From Bordetella sp. FB-8 (lineage in GTDB: Bacteria > Pseudomonadota > Gammaproteobacteria > Burkholderiales > Burkholderiaceae_B), in assembly GCF_000382185.1 (NCBI RefSeq), contig NZ_KB907784.1:1761633-1825632 (forward strand): DNA of 64,000 nucleotides, in the 5' to 3' direction. A model generated the notes under the pieces. The model worked only from the letters and a program-made list of their open reading frames with translations. It was not told where the DNA came from and ran no database searches. The position numbers and the translations under genes were made by a program. Below, piece after piece: positions 8,457 through 16,958 of this stretch (position 1 is the stretch's first letter; each line of letters opens with the position of its first letter).

Positions 8457-9710
8457 TTGATGCTCATATCAAAGTCCAATCAAAACCCTCAAGGAAAAAT
8501 CAACGTGCCAGCCCAAGTAACGCGCTACGGGTGGAAGACCCTGGCCGGTTCGGCCATCGGCTACGCGATGGATGGTTTCGATCTGCTGATCCTGGGTTTC
8601 ATGCTGAGTCTGATCTCCGCCGACTTGCACTTGACCGGCGGACAGGCAGGCTCGCTGGTGACCTGGACGCTGATCGGCGCCGTCGCCGGCGGCATCCTCT
8701 TTGGCGCGCTGAGCGACCATTACGGCCGCGTCCGCGTGCTGACCTGGACCATCGTGATGTTCGCCCTGTTTACCGGCCTGTGCGCCTTTGCGCGCGGGTA
8801 TGAAGATCTGCTTGTCTATCGCACGTTGGCGGGCGTCGGCCTGGGCGGCGAGTTCGGCATCGGCATGGCCCTGGCTGCGGAAGCCTGGCCCGCCAGGCTG
8901 CGGGCGCGGGTGTGTTCGCACGTCGCGCTGGGCTGGCAGGTCGGGGTGCTCCTGGCGGCCCTGCTGACTCCCGCGCTACTGCCCCATATCGGTTGGCGCG
9001 GCATGTTCCTGGTGGGCGTGATTCCGGCATTGTTCGCCTGGCTGATCCGTCGCACGCTGCACGAACCCGAGGTGTTCGTGCGCCATGCCAGGGAAAAGGG
9101 TTCGCGCGGCAACGCCTTCAAGCTCCTGGTCAAGGACGGCCGCACGACCCGCACCAGCCTGGGCCTGGTGATTCTGTGCGGTGTGCAGAACTTCGGCTAC
9201 TACGGGATCATGATCTGGATGCCCAGCTTCCTGTCCCACAAGCTCGGCTTCACTTTGGCCAAGTCCGCGTTCTGGACCTCGGTGGCCATCGTCGGCATGA
9301 TGATCGGCATCTGGGTCTTCGGCCAGATGGCCGACCGCATCGGCCGCAAGCCCGCTTTCCTGTTGTTCCAGGCGGGCGCGGTGGTCATGGTCCTGGTGTA
9401 TTCGCGGCTCTCCGATCCCTTTGCGATGCTCTGGGTCGGAGCCATCATGGGCATGTTCGTCAACGGCATGGTGGGCGGCTATGGCGCGCTGATGTCCGAG
9501 GCCTATCCCACCGAAGCCCGGGCGACCGCGCAAAACGTGCTGTTCAACATCGGCCGCGCCATCGGCGGCTTCGGCCCGGTGGTCGTGGGCACGCTCGCCT
9601 CGGCCTACTCGTTCCAGATCGCCATCGGGATGCTGGCGGCCATCTACGTGGTCGACATGCTGGCCACCCTGTTCCTGATCCCCGAGCTCAAGGGCGCCGA
9701 ACTGGACTGA
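8457..9710 (+). CDS. MFS transporter, aromatic-acid:H+ symporter-like
   Basis: About 417 residues with 12 predicted hydrophobic helices. The AMDGFDLLILGFML segment in helix 1 and the GALSDHYGRVRVL and GQMADRIGRKPAF loops between helices 2-3 and 8-9 are typical of the AAHS/sugar-porter branch of the major facilitator superfamily, which imports small organic acids. It is divergent from the LysR gene and is probably a second uptake route for the substrate of the leftward operon. ATGs at 8457 and 8460 are equally possible starts. Confidence 0.85.
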   Translation: MMLISKSNQNPQGKINVPAQVTRYGWKTLAGSAIGYAMDGFDLLILGFMLSLISADLHLTGGQAGSLVTWTLIGAVAGGILFGALSDHYGRVRVLTWTIVMFALFTGLCAFARGYEDLLVYRTLAGVGLGGEFGIGMALAAEAWPARLRARVCSHVALGWQVGVLLAALLTPALLPHIGWRGMFLVGVIPALFAWLIRRTLHEPEVFVRHAREKGSRGNAFKLLVKDGRTTRTSLGLVILCGVQNFGYYGIMIWMPSFLSHKLGFTLAKSAFWTSVAIVGMMIGIWVFGQMADRIGRKPAFLLFQAGAVVMVLVYSRLSDPFAMLWVGAIMGMFVNGMVGGYGALMSEAYPTEARATAQNVLFNIGRAIGGFGPVVVGTLASAYSFQIAIGMLAAIYVVDMLATLFLIPELKGAELD

Positions 9711-10000
9711 TCCATGGGAAGGGCGGTTTCGTGCATGACGACATCGCGACCCTGAGCGCGTCGGCCGAGACGGTCCGCATGCGCGAGGGCATGGCCGCCC
9801 GTTTGCGAACGCGATCCTACAAGGGCGCCCGAAGGCGCGCAGATCACACGCAAGCGCCTGGCGCGCATCTGATCATCGAGGCAATAGCCGGGCGCATGTT
9901 CGCGAGGCCACGCAACGCCGCAATGGGCCGCAGGTTGACGATATGATGGCGGTGGGTCGGTCGAAAGCGCCTTCTCGCCATGCCCCAAATAGGAACAATC

Positions 10001-10327
10001 ATGAGCTTTACAGACATTGCAAAACGTTTTGCCGACGCCAGCCCCGGAACCGATACCTTCAAGGCCTTCTACAAGGACGCCTTCCAGCTGATGAAAGCCG
10101 ACGTGGACAACGCGGGCCTGTATTTCATCGTGGGCATCGTCGCGCAATCCTTCGTGCGCAACTACGAGGACCAGGGCCTCGCGCCCGAGTTCGTCAATGC
10201 CGCGAAGGCGATACTGGTGGGCTATAACGCGAAAGTCTGCCAGGGGCTCGTGTCCCCGCCGGCCGAGCGCCTGCGCCTGATCGGTGAGGTCGCCAGCGAC
10301 TACGAATGGAACGTGCACGACTTCTGA
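10001..10327 (+). CDS. Conserved-looking hypothetical protein, 108 residues
   Basis: A small soluble protein with no signal peptide or membrane segment and mostly amphipathic helices (SFTDIAKRFADASPGTDTFK through DYEWNVHDF). The ATG at 10001 is preceded by AGGAACA at a good distance, which favours it over the upstream ATG at 9980. I do not recognise a family. It lies alone between an MFS gene and the convergent htpG gene. The roughly 290 bases before it (9711-10000) show no other gene. Confidence 0.6.
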   Translation: MSFTDIAKRFADASPGTDTFKAFYKDAFQLMKADVDNAGLYFIVGIVAQSFVRNYEDQGLAPEFVNAAKAILVGYNAKVCQGLVSPPAERLRLIGEVASDYEWNVHDF

Positions 10328-10442
10328 CCAGGCATCGAAGGCCCTCTTGCGCCGCGCGGCCGAGGACGCCTCCATCGCAGGGCGCCCAGCATGGCCCGCA
10401 CTCACGTCGAGGAAGACGTTGGGCCGCTCAAGGCGCATTCGA

Positions 10443-10473
10443 GCGAGGCCCAGATTGCCGATCTGGGCCTCGC
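10443..10473. terminator. Strong hairpin between convergent genes
   Basis: Perfect 13-bp inverted repeat (GCGAGGCCCAGAT, 5-base loop, ATCTGGGCCTCGC) in the gap between the rightward 108-residue gene and the leftward htpG. There is no T-run on either side, so it is a weak intrinsic terminator at best. Its place between two converging transcripts suggests a bidirectional stop or a 3'-end stabiliser. Confidence 0.45.
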
Positions 10474-10564
10474 GATCGCGTCGAAGAGCGCGTTAACCGG
10501 CTGGCGATAGGCAGGCTGCAGTAAGGCGCGAGCGCGCGGTACTCTGGCCTGCCTGGCTGTGGCT

Positions 10565-12463
10565 TCAAGCCTTGAGCAACAGCGCATTCATGCGCTTGAC
10601 GAAGGCCGCCGGATCGGCGATTTGCGCGCCTTCGGCCAGCATGGCCTGGTCCAGCAGCAGCCTGGCCCAGTCGCCGAACTCCTCGTCGGCGGCCTGGCCG
10701 ATGCGGCCGATCAGCGCGTGTTCGGGGTTGATCTCGAGCACGGGTTTGACGTCGGGGGCATCCTGGCCGGCGGCCTTGAGCATGCGCAGCAGATGCGGGC
10801 TGAGCTCGTTCTGGCCGACCACCACGCAGGCAGGCGAATCGACCAGGCGCAAGGTGACGCGCACTTCCTTGACCTGATCCTTCAGCGCTTGCTGCAGGCG
10901 CTCGACCAGCGGCTTGAATTCCTCGGCCACCTCGGTCTGGCGCTTCTTTTCTTCTTCGTCGGCCAGGTCGGCCAGGTCCAGGCCGCCCTTGGCCACGGAC
11001 ACCAGCGACTTGCCTTCGAACTCGCGCAGGTAGGACAGCATCCATTCGTCCACGCGGTCGGACAGCAGCAGCACTTCGATGCCCTTCTTGCGGAAGATCT
11101 CCAGATGCGGGCTGCTGCCGGCGGCGGAATGGGAGTCGGCTGTGACGTAGTAGATCTTGTCCTGGCCTTCCTTGGCGCGCGACAGGTAATCGGCCAGCGA
11201 AACGGTCTGCGCCGCGTCGCCCGTATGCGTCGAGGCAAAGCGCAGCAGCTTGGCGAGGCGCTCGCGGTTGGCCGGGTCTTCACCAGCGCCCTCCTTGAGC
11301 ACCTGACCGAACTCGGTCCAGAAGGCCGCGTAGTCGTCTTTCTTGTTCTCGGCCAGCTCTTCCAGCAGCGACAGGATGCGCTTGGCCGAACCTTCGCGGA
11401 TGGCGCGCACGTCGCGGCTTTCCTGCAGGATCTCGCGCGAGACGTTCAGCGGCAGGTCGGCCGAATCGATCACCCCGCGCACGAAGCGCAGGTACGAGGG
11501 CAGCAGCTGCTCGGCGTCGTCCATGATGAACACGCGCTTGACGTACAGCTTGACGCCGCGTCGCGCGTCGCGGTCCCACAGATCGAAGGGGGCATGCTTG
11601 GGCAGGTAGAGCAGCTGGGTGTATTCGCTGCGGCCTTCCACGCGGTTGTGCGTCCAGGTCAGCGGGTCGTCGAAATCGTGCGAGATGGTCTTGTAGAACT
11701 CGCGGTACTGCTCGTCGGTGATGTCGGACTTGGCGCGGGTCCACAAGGCGCTGGCCTGGTTCACCGCCTCCCACTCGTCTTTTTTCACCTGCTCGTTCTT
11801 TTCGGCGTCCCACTCCTCCTTGGCCATGCGGATGGGCAGCGAGATGTGGTCGGAATAGCGGCGCAGGATCTCGCGCAGCTTCCAGCCGTTGAGCAGTTCG
11901 TCTTCCTCGGCGCGCAGATGCAGCGTCACATCCGTGCCGCGGCCGGCGCGTTCGGCTTCGCCGATGGTGAACTCGCCCTGGCCGTCGGACTCCCAGCGTA
12001 TGGCGCCCTCGGCCCCGGCACGGCGGCTCACCACCGTGACCCGGTCAGCCACGATGAAGGAAGAATAAAAGCCCACGCCGAACTGGCCGATGAGCTGGGC
12101 GTCCTTTTGCTTGTCGCCGGTCAGTTGCGAGAAGAACTCGCGCGTGCCCGAGCGGGCGATGGTGCCCAGGTTGGCGATGGCCTCATCCCGCGACAGGCCG
12201 ATGCCGTTGTCCGAAAGGGTGAGGGTGCGCGCCGCCTTGTCGTAGGACACGCGGATGCCCAGCTCGCTGTCGCCGGCCAGCAGTTCCGGGTGGTCGATGG
12301 CCTCAAAGCGCAGCTTGTCGCAGGCATCGGATGCATTGGAGACCAGCTCGCGCAGGAAAATTTCCTTGTTGCTGTAGAGCGAGTGGATCATCAGGTGCAG
12401 CAATTGCTTCACTTCGGCCTGGAAACCCAGGGTTTCGGAAGGGGAGGGTGCAGTCTGGCTCAT
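10565..12463 (-). CDS. htpG: Molecular chaperone HtpG (Hsp90)
   Basis: Cytosolic ATP-dependent Hsp90-type chaperone, about 632 residues, as expected for the bacterial protein. GHKL ATPase motifs are clear: [37 protein letters not shown] and [15 protein letters not shown]. The middle domain ([25 protein letters not shown]) and the C-terminal dimerisation domain follow. I chose the start [20 protein letters not shown] at 12463 because family alignment begins there; the frame itself extends further. It is monocistronic and faces the drug exporter gene. Confidence 0.97.
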   Translation of the reverse strand: MSQTAPSPSETLGFQAEVKQLLHLMIHSLYSNKEIFLRELVSNASDACDKLRFEAIDHPELLAGDSELGIRVSYDKAARTLTLSDNGIGLSRDEAIANLGTIARSGTREFFSQLTGDKQKDAQLIGQFGVGFYSSFIVADRVTVVSRRAGAEGAIRWESDGQGEFTIGEAERAGRGTDVTLHLRAEEDELLNGWKLREILRRYSDHISLPIRMAKEEWDAEKNEQVKKDEWEAVNQASALWTRAKSDITDEQYREFYKTISHDFDDPLTWTHNRVEGRSEYTQLLYLPKHAPFDLWDRDARRGVKLYVKRVFIMDDAEQLLPSYLRFVRGVIDSADLPLNVSREILQESRDVRAIREGSAKRILSLLEELAENKKDDYAAFWTEFGQVLKEGAGEDPANRERLAKLLRFASTHTGDAAQTVSLADYLSRAKEGQDKIYYVTADSHSAAGSSPHLEIFRKKGIEVLLLSDRVDEWMLSYLREFEGKSLVSVAKGGLDLADLADEEEKKRQTEVAEEFKPLVERLQQALKDQVKEVRVTLRLVDSPACVVVGQNELSPHLLRMLKAAGQDAPDVKPVLEINPEHALIGRIGQAADEEFGDWARLLLDQAMLAEGAQIADPAAFVKRMNALLLKA

Positions 12464-12601
12464 GGGAATCGGAACGTCGGATAGGCGTGAAAAAAAGGAA
12501 ATTGGGTTCGTCGGTCCAGATAAGGGCAATTGGCGCGATTTCAAGGGTCATATACTCAATCGATTAGTCTACTTTGCCCAAGCCGTTGATCCGAGCCCCT
12601 G

Positions 12602-14206
12602 ATGCCCGCCACACCTGCGTCCGCCACACCCCCGTCCGCCGAAGCCTCGCGCCCGTTCGTCAAATCCCTGCTGGCCATGCTGGGCATCTGCTGCGTCATG
12701 ATGCTGGTCGGCCTGGACCAGACCGTGGTGGGCACGGCGCTGCCCACCATCGTCGCCGAACTGCACGGGTTCGACCTGTATGCCTGGGTTGCCACCTCGT
12801 ACCTGCTGACCTCGGTCATCACCGTGCCGATATTCGGCCGCCTGGGCGACTACTACGGACGCAAGTCCTTCGTCGTGGCGGCCATCATCGTGTTCACGCT
12901 GGCCTCGGTGCTGTGCGGCCTGTCCACCAGCATGACCTTCCTGGTGCTGGCGCGCGCGCTGCAGGGGGTAGGCGGCGGCATGCTGGTGGGCACGGCCTTC
13001 GCCAGCGTGCCCGACCTGTTCCCGGATCCGCGCGTGCGCCTGCGCTGGCAGATACTGATCACCTCGGCATTCGGCCTGGCCAGCGCGATCGGCCCCACGC
13101 TGGGCGGCATTCTTACCGAGCAATACGGCTGGCGCTCGGTGTTCTATGTGAACGCGCCGGTGGGCCTGCTCGGGGTGTATTTCGTGTCCTGGCACATGCC
13201 CACCATCCGGCACCACAAGGACACCAAAATCCAGCTCGATTGGCTGGGCGCAGTCCTGATCGCGCTGGCGCTGGGCAGCCTGCAACTGTTGGTGGAGCTG
13301 CTGCCCGGACACGAATCGGGCACGACGCTGTCGTGGCTGGGCGCGGGCAGCGTGCTGGCCTTCGCCGCTCTCTACTTCTGGGAGCGCCGCTGCACCTATT
13401 CGCTGCTGCCCTTCGAGATGTTCCGCAACCGCACTATCTCGGTCTTGTTCCTGCTGGCCTTTCTGATGGGCACGGCTTCGTTTTCGGTCATGTTCTACGT
13501 GCCGCTGATGCTGCAAGGCGGCTTTGGCATGTCGCCACAGGCAGCCGGCCTGCTGGTCACGCCCATGATGGTCGGCATCCCCTTCGCCAGCCTGATCAAC
13601 GGCCGCGTCATCTCGCGGCTGGAGCGCCCCCTGATCATGCTGTATATCGGCTTTGCCGCGCTGGCGCTATCTTCGCTGGGCGTGATCCTCACGCAAGCCG
13701 ACACGCCGCACTGGCTGTTCGGCGTCTATATGGCCTTGAGCGGCATGGGCGTGGGCTTTGTCATGCCCAATCTGACGATTTTCGGGCAGTTGGCCGCGCC
13801 GCCGCACCATCTGGGCATCGCCACCGCCACCACGCAGTCGCTGCGCATGGTGGGCGGCATGATAGGCACGGCGCTGGTGGGCACCGTGGTGGGTCATGCC
13901 TATCAATCGCAGGTGACCTTTCTGCTTCGCACCATGGACGCCACGACCTGGCTGGATCGCCTGCGCAATCCGCAGGTGCTGCTCGACCAGGAAGGGCAGC
14001 GGCAGGTCATGGCGCAGCTCGCGGCGCAGGGGCACAACCCAGAGGCGCTGTTCGGAGGCATCCACTTGGTATTGGTGAACGCCATCCACATCAGCCAATA
14101 CGTCGGTCTGGGCGTCTCGCTGCTGGGGCTGCTGCTGGTGCGGCGCGTGCCGCCGCTCAAACTCAAACAACGCCGCGAGCACGAGCCGGCCGAATCGGCG
14201 GCGTAG
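12602..14206 (+). CDS. DHA2-family (EmrB/QacA-like) multidrug MFS exporter
   Basis: About 534 residues with around 14 hydrophobic segments. The first-helix motif GLDQTVVGTALPTIVAEL is diagnostic of the DHA2 drug:H+ antiporters, and GRLGDYYGRKSF is the loop 2-3 signature. A cytoplasmic tail rich in charged residues ends the protein. It would export toxic hydrophobic compounds across the inner membrane. No membrane-fusion partner gene is adjacent. It is divergent from htpG and ends about 130 bases before the split tRNA-Leu. Confidence 0.88.
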   Translation: MPATPASATPPSAEASRPFVKSLLAMLGICCVMMLVGLDQTVVGTALPTIVAELHGFDLYAWVATSYLLTSVITVPIFGRLGDYYGRKSFVVAAIIVFTLASVLCGLSTSMTFLVLARALQGVGGGMLVGTAFASVPDLFPDPRVRLRWQILITSAFGLASAIGPTLGGILTEQYGWRSVFYVNAPVGLLGVYFVSWHMPTIRHHKDTKIQLDWLGAVLIALALGSLQLLVELLPGHESGTTLSWLGAGSVLAFAALYFWERRCTYSLLPFEMFRNRTISVLFLLAFLMGTASFSVMFYVPLMLQGGFGMSPQAAGLLVTPMMVGIPFASLINGRVISRLERPLIMLYIGFAALALSSLGVILTQADTPHWLFGVYMALSGMGVGFVMPNLTIFGQLAAPPHHLGIATATTQSLRMVGGMIGTALVGTVVGHAYQSQVTFLLRTMDATTWLDRLRNPQVLLDQEGQRQVMAQLAAQGHNPEALFGGIHLVLVNAIHISQYVGLGVSLLGLLLVRRVPPLKLKQRREHEPAESAA

Positions 14207-14339
14207 GCGGTGTAGGCGGCAGGCCGGGCGAGCCGGCCGCCGCGGTGTCCGTCCTCCCGGGCAGGAAAGTAAGTCGGAGTCGCCTGGGGTGTAGGAGCAG
14301 CCGACCGGAGCCATATATAATGATGATCTTCACGCATGT

Positions 14340-14378
14340 GCCCGAGTGGTGAAATTGGTAGACGCAGGGGACTCAAAA
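14340..14378 (+). pseudogene. 5' half of a tRNA-Leu(CAA), element junction (attL-like)
   Basis: Bases 14340-14378 read as the acceptor 5' strand (GCCCGAG), D-arm and anticodon 5' stem plus loop (GGGGA CTCAAAA) of a class II tRNA-Leu with anticodon CAA. The sequence then departs into unrelated DNA (ATAGGTACTTG). The missing part is found at 42727-42778, where CTCAAAA is followed by TCCCC, an exact partner for the GGGGA stem. CTCAAAA at both junctions is therefore the apparent recombination core. As it stands this copy cannot make a tRNA. Confidence 0.8.
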
Positions 14379-14567
14379 ATAGGTACTTGTACCTATGGTT
14401 AGCTTGGGTTCAGCGTCTGCAACTCCATGTCTGGCAAGGGTTTTTGAGGCAAACCGGCTTCCGATCGAAAAGCGCGCTTTTTGAGCTAGGAGCCAATTAG
14501 GAGCCAGGGCAGCGCGGGCTGGCTCCAAGTCAGTAGTAGCAATTAGTTGAAGTATCATGTGCGTCCT

Positions 14568-14900
14568 GCCCGAGTGGTGGAATTGGTAGACGCAGAGGAC
14601 TCAGACCAAATTTGAGCCCTCTTGGAGAAATCCTTGAGGTGAAGCCCGTCAAACTCGGTGAAGGCCCTGGACGCAAGTCCGAGCTAATGCCGAGCCAAGC
14701 CCTCGAACCGAAAGGTTCAAGGGAAGGTGTAGAGAGCAGACGGCGGGCACCTACGGCAAAGCGGTAACACGCAATGCTATGGTGAAGGCGTGCTCCAGAC
14801 CACGAACGCCCTGCCCCGTGCAGGTCGGCGGCGAAAGCCGAAGTGGGAAGAAAATCCTCCGCCGCAAGGCTTGTCGGTTCGAGTCCGACCTCGGGCACCA
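14568..14900 (+). tRNA. tRNA-Leu(CAA) interrupted by a group I intron
   Basis: Exon 1 is 14568-14602 and exon 2 is 14851-14900, ending in CCA. Joined, they give an 85-nt class II tRNA with acceptor GCCCGAG/CTCGGGC, anticodon stem GAGGA/TCCTC around loop CTCAAAA (anticodon CAA), a long variable arm, and T-stem GTCGG/CCGAC with TTCGAGT loop. The insertion falls between anticodon bases 34 and 35, the position used by the well-known cyanobacterial tRNA-Leu(UAA) intron. It lies inside the mobile element and would replace the split native copy. The exact splice sites are inferred from the mature structure. Confidence 0.82.
14603..14850 (+). ncRNA. Group I self-splicing intron (IC3-like) in tRNA-Leu
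   Basis: A 248-nt insertion with a recognisable group I core. A P3/P4-type element GTCAAACTCGGTGAA is at 14649-14663 and AATGCCGAGCCAAGC at 14686-14700. The R-type element GGTGTAGAGAGCAGACGGC is at 14726-14744, and an S-type element near GGTGAAGGCGTGCTCCAG follows at 14781-14798. These closely echo the Azoarcus tRNA-Ile intron as I remember it. A P1 helix can be drawn between the exon end GGACTC and intron GAGCCC. The intron ends in G at 14850, as group I introns do. No homing endonuclease is encoded. Confidence 0.82.
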
Positions 14901-14908
14901 ATTCGGAA

Positions 14909-14940
14909 GCCGCCCCTGCTCACGCAGGGGCGGCTTTTTT
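14909..14940 (+). terminator. Intrinsic terminator after the intron-bearing tRNA
   Basis: An 11-bp GC-rich hairpin (GCCGCCCCTGC, loop TCAC, GCAGGGGCGGC) followed at once by six T residues, 9 bases after the tRNA CCA end. It is a textbook rho-independent terminator for the tRNA transcript. Confidence 0.9.
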
Positions 14941-15004
14941 CGTTAATTCGAGCACTGCTATCGTTCTACTGTCGTGCTTCCAATCGTGAGCAGGTCAATT
15001 GCAT

Positions 15005-15409
15005 ATGAGCCAAAGTGAGACGTGGAATTGCACTGAATGTGGCGAGCCGTGTGCGCCAGTGCCCGCAGGGCAAGAGAATGTGCCATGCGCCAAGTGCGGA
15101 AGCTTGGCCAAGACCATCAACATGCACTTTTCGGATGAGGTTGGTGTAACCGTTACGGATTGGTTGGACGTCAAAGCCACAAACACCAAGATGTCGGGTA
15201 AACGGAAAATGCGGCGGCATTTGCAGACGGGAAGCCAATGGAGCACATCCCTTGAAAAGATGGTCGAAAAAGTCCGAGATATAGACCGAGATGCCGACGC
15301 TTACTACGAGCGTGTAGTCGATCCAGATACAGGGGAAGTTCTGAGGCACTGCGAAGAACCATTAAGCGAGCACTTTGGGCGGGGATCAGCCAAACCTAAG
15401 CAAGAGTAA
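15005..15409 (+). CDS. Small zinc-ribbon hypothetical protein
   Basis: About 134 residues. The N-terminus has two cysteine pairs (CTECGEPC and CAKCG) spaced like a zinc ribbon, followed by a basic helix-rich region (MSGKRKMRRHLQTG) and an acidic helix (DIDRDADAYYERVVD). This could be a nucleic-acid-binding or regulatory protein, but I do not recognise a family. It lies between the tRNA terminator and the conserved transfer genes, at the edge of the element, and reads against them. The start at 15005 avoids a TTG start slightly upstream. Confidence 0.55.
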   Translation: MSQSETWNCTECGEPCAPVPAGQENVPCAKCGSLAKTINMHFSDEVGVTVTDWLDVKATNTKMSGKRKMRRHLQTGSQWSTSLEKMVEKVRDIDRDADAYYERVVDPDTGEVLRHCEEPLSEHFGRGSAKPKQE

Positions 15410-15417
15410 CCCTCGGA

Positions 15418-15669
15418 TCATTCACCCCCAACGGGATACTTGGTCTTCAATGGTTTCTCAGCGCGCCGAAAGCTGCGATCCCCTGCTATGAACGCCTCCA
15501 GCATGTGCGGGATCAGCGTCGCAGCATCGACCGCTTCGCCATAGGTTTGCGCGTGCAGTGAGGCGTAGCGATCAAGGTCGGCCTTGAGCGTGACCGGACA
15601 TGCGAAGGCCAGCTTGATGTTCTCGGTCTTCGGTAGCGGCCCTAGCCGCAGCTTGCGCATCGTGCTCAT
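15418..15669 (-). CDS. DUF2274-family small protein of the trb operon
   Basis: 83 residues opening MSTMRKLRLGPLPKTENIK, the typical form of the DUF2274 proteins that follow trbI in Tn4371-like and IncP-like elements. Function unknown. Its ATG overlaps the trbI stop, so it is the last, translationally coupled gene of the residual trb operon. It marks the conserved end of the transfer module. Confidence 0.72.
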   Translation of the reverse strand: MSTMRKLRLGPLPKTENIKLAFACPVTLKADLDRYASLHAQTYGEAVDAATLIPHMLEAFIAGDRSFRRAEKPLKTKYPVGGE

Positions 15670-16958
15670 GGCATCGGCCCTCTCTGGACAAAAAGCGGCT
15701 GGTATAGCCGCAGCACCATATCCTTGTTCACCATCACGTTGACCTGAAACCCAGGCCGTACCGTCAGCGTCGGCTGAATACTCAAGTCGCGGCGCGTGAT
15801 TTCCTGACCGACCTGATTGGCGGTGTCCTGCGAGCTATCCCGCAACGCGATAACGGTATTGCCGTTAGCACTGCCCTGATTCGAGACGGCCAGTTCGGAG
15901 CCAACGCCGAGCATCGTGGATAGCACTGCACCCGTCAGAATGCGGCCCCAATGCCAGTCCACGCCATCTTCGAGGCCCGCGTAGCCGGCCGGGTCGATGC
16001 CGGGCAACTTGTCGAGTGCGATCGACGAGGTATCCGGCAATACCAGCCGCAACCAGACCAGCAGCACCCGCTGCTGCCCGAACGCGACCTGGCTGTCGTA
16101 GCGCCCGATCAGGCGCGAACCCTGCGGAATCAGCAGATAGTGGCCGGTTGCGGTGTCGTACACGGGCTGCGTGACCTCGGCAATGATCTGCCCCGGCAGG
16201 TCGGAATTGATGCCCGTCACCAGCGCGGCCGGAATGATCGTGCCCGCCATGATCGTGTACGGCGAGGCCGGTGCCTGCAAGCTGCCGGTGTTGCTGGTCG
16301 CAGCGTCACCGCCTTTTGCCATGAACGCTTCTTTCTGGTCCTGCCGGTTCTGGATCGCCGTCGGGTCATTGGGTTGCGCGGCTGTGGATGCCGGCCCCGC
16401 ACCCATCGGATTGAACGGGCCGGCCGCGGCATTCGCCGTCGGCGTGGTGCCCGCAGACGCGGAAACCGCATCGGGTTTGCCGGCATCGCTGCCGGTGTCG
16501 AAGAACACCGCCGAGCGCGCAATCTCGTCGGCCTGGCGCTGCCGGTCGATGTTCTCGGCCGATGGTCCCGGATTGACGCTGCCACCCGGTAGCGGCGGCT
16601 TGGCAGACGCTGCGCCCCAGTCGCCAGGCAACGGCGGTCCGAGCTGCGGCACGCTGGCCGGCGAAGCCGGCGCGGGTTTCGCCGGCAGCTTCGAGTAGTC
16701 AGACGGCAACCGGTCGAGGTCGTCGGCCCTGGCGATCCGATCAACGTTGTACAGGTTGCTCTGGTCGCCCGAATCACGCCGGCCCTTCGATTGCAGCGCC
16801 CACATCGACGCGCCGGCCACGGCCACCGCGAGCAGCGTGGCAGAGACGGCCAGCGTGCGACGGTTGAGCCGCGTGACCGCGCGCGGTGCAGCACGCAACG
16901 CGACACCTTCCGGGGCGACCTTCGGCGCAGGCTGGGCCTCGTTATCAGTCGCGCCCAT
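15666..16958 (-). CDS. trbI: TrbI/VirB10-like conjugal transfer protein
   Basis: About 430 residues. VirB10-type layout: short cytoplasmic N-terminus, one membrane helix near residue 35-55 (LAVSATLLAVAVAGASMWAL), a long Pro/Ala/Gly-rich periplasmic stretch, and the conserved C-terminal beta-barrel region (LLIPQGSRLIGRYDSQVAFG, ALDKLPGIDPAGYAGLEDG). In mating-pair formation complexes it bridges inner and outer membranes. The start MGATDNEAQPAP at 16958 gives a 14-base overlap with trbG; the longer frame would lie deep inside trbG. With the upstream transfer genes missing, it is probably non-functional in practice. Confidence 0.88.
   Translation of the reverse strand: MGATDNEAQPAPKVAPEGVALRAAPRAVTRLNRRTLAVSATLLAVAVAGASMWALQSKGRRDSGDQSNLYNVDRIARADDLDRLPSDYSKLPAKPAPASPASVPQLGPPLPGDWGAASAKPPLPGGSVNPGPSAENIDRQRQADEIARSAVFFDTGSDAGKPDAVSASAGTTPTANAAAGPFNPMGAGPASTAAQPNDPTAIQNRQDQKEAFMAKGGDAATSNTGSLQAPASPYTIMAGTIIPAALVTGINSDLPGQIIAEVTQPVYDTATGHYLLIPQGSRLIGRYDSQVAFGQQRVLLVWLRLVLPDTSSIALDKLPGIDPAGYAGLEDGVDWHWGRILTGAVLSTMLGVGSELAVSNQGSANGNTVIALRDSSQDTANQVGQEITRRDLSIQPTLTVRPGFQVNVMVNKDMVLRLYQPLFVQRGPMP

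Noticed and set aside
14340..14378. 5' tRNA half taken as a functional tRNA gene
   Set aside because: The sequence leaves the tRNA pattern within the anticodon loop and no variable arm, T-arm or CCA follows within 180 bases.
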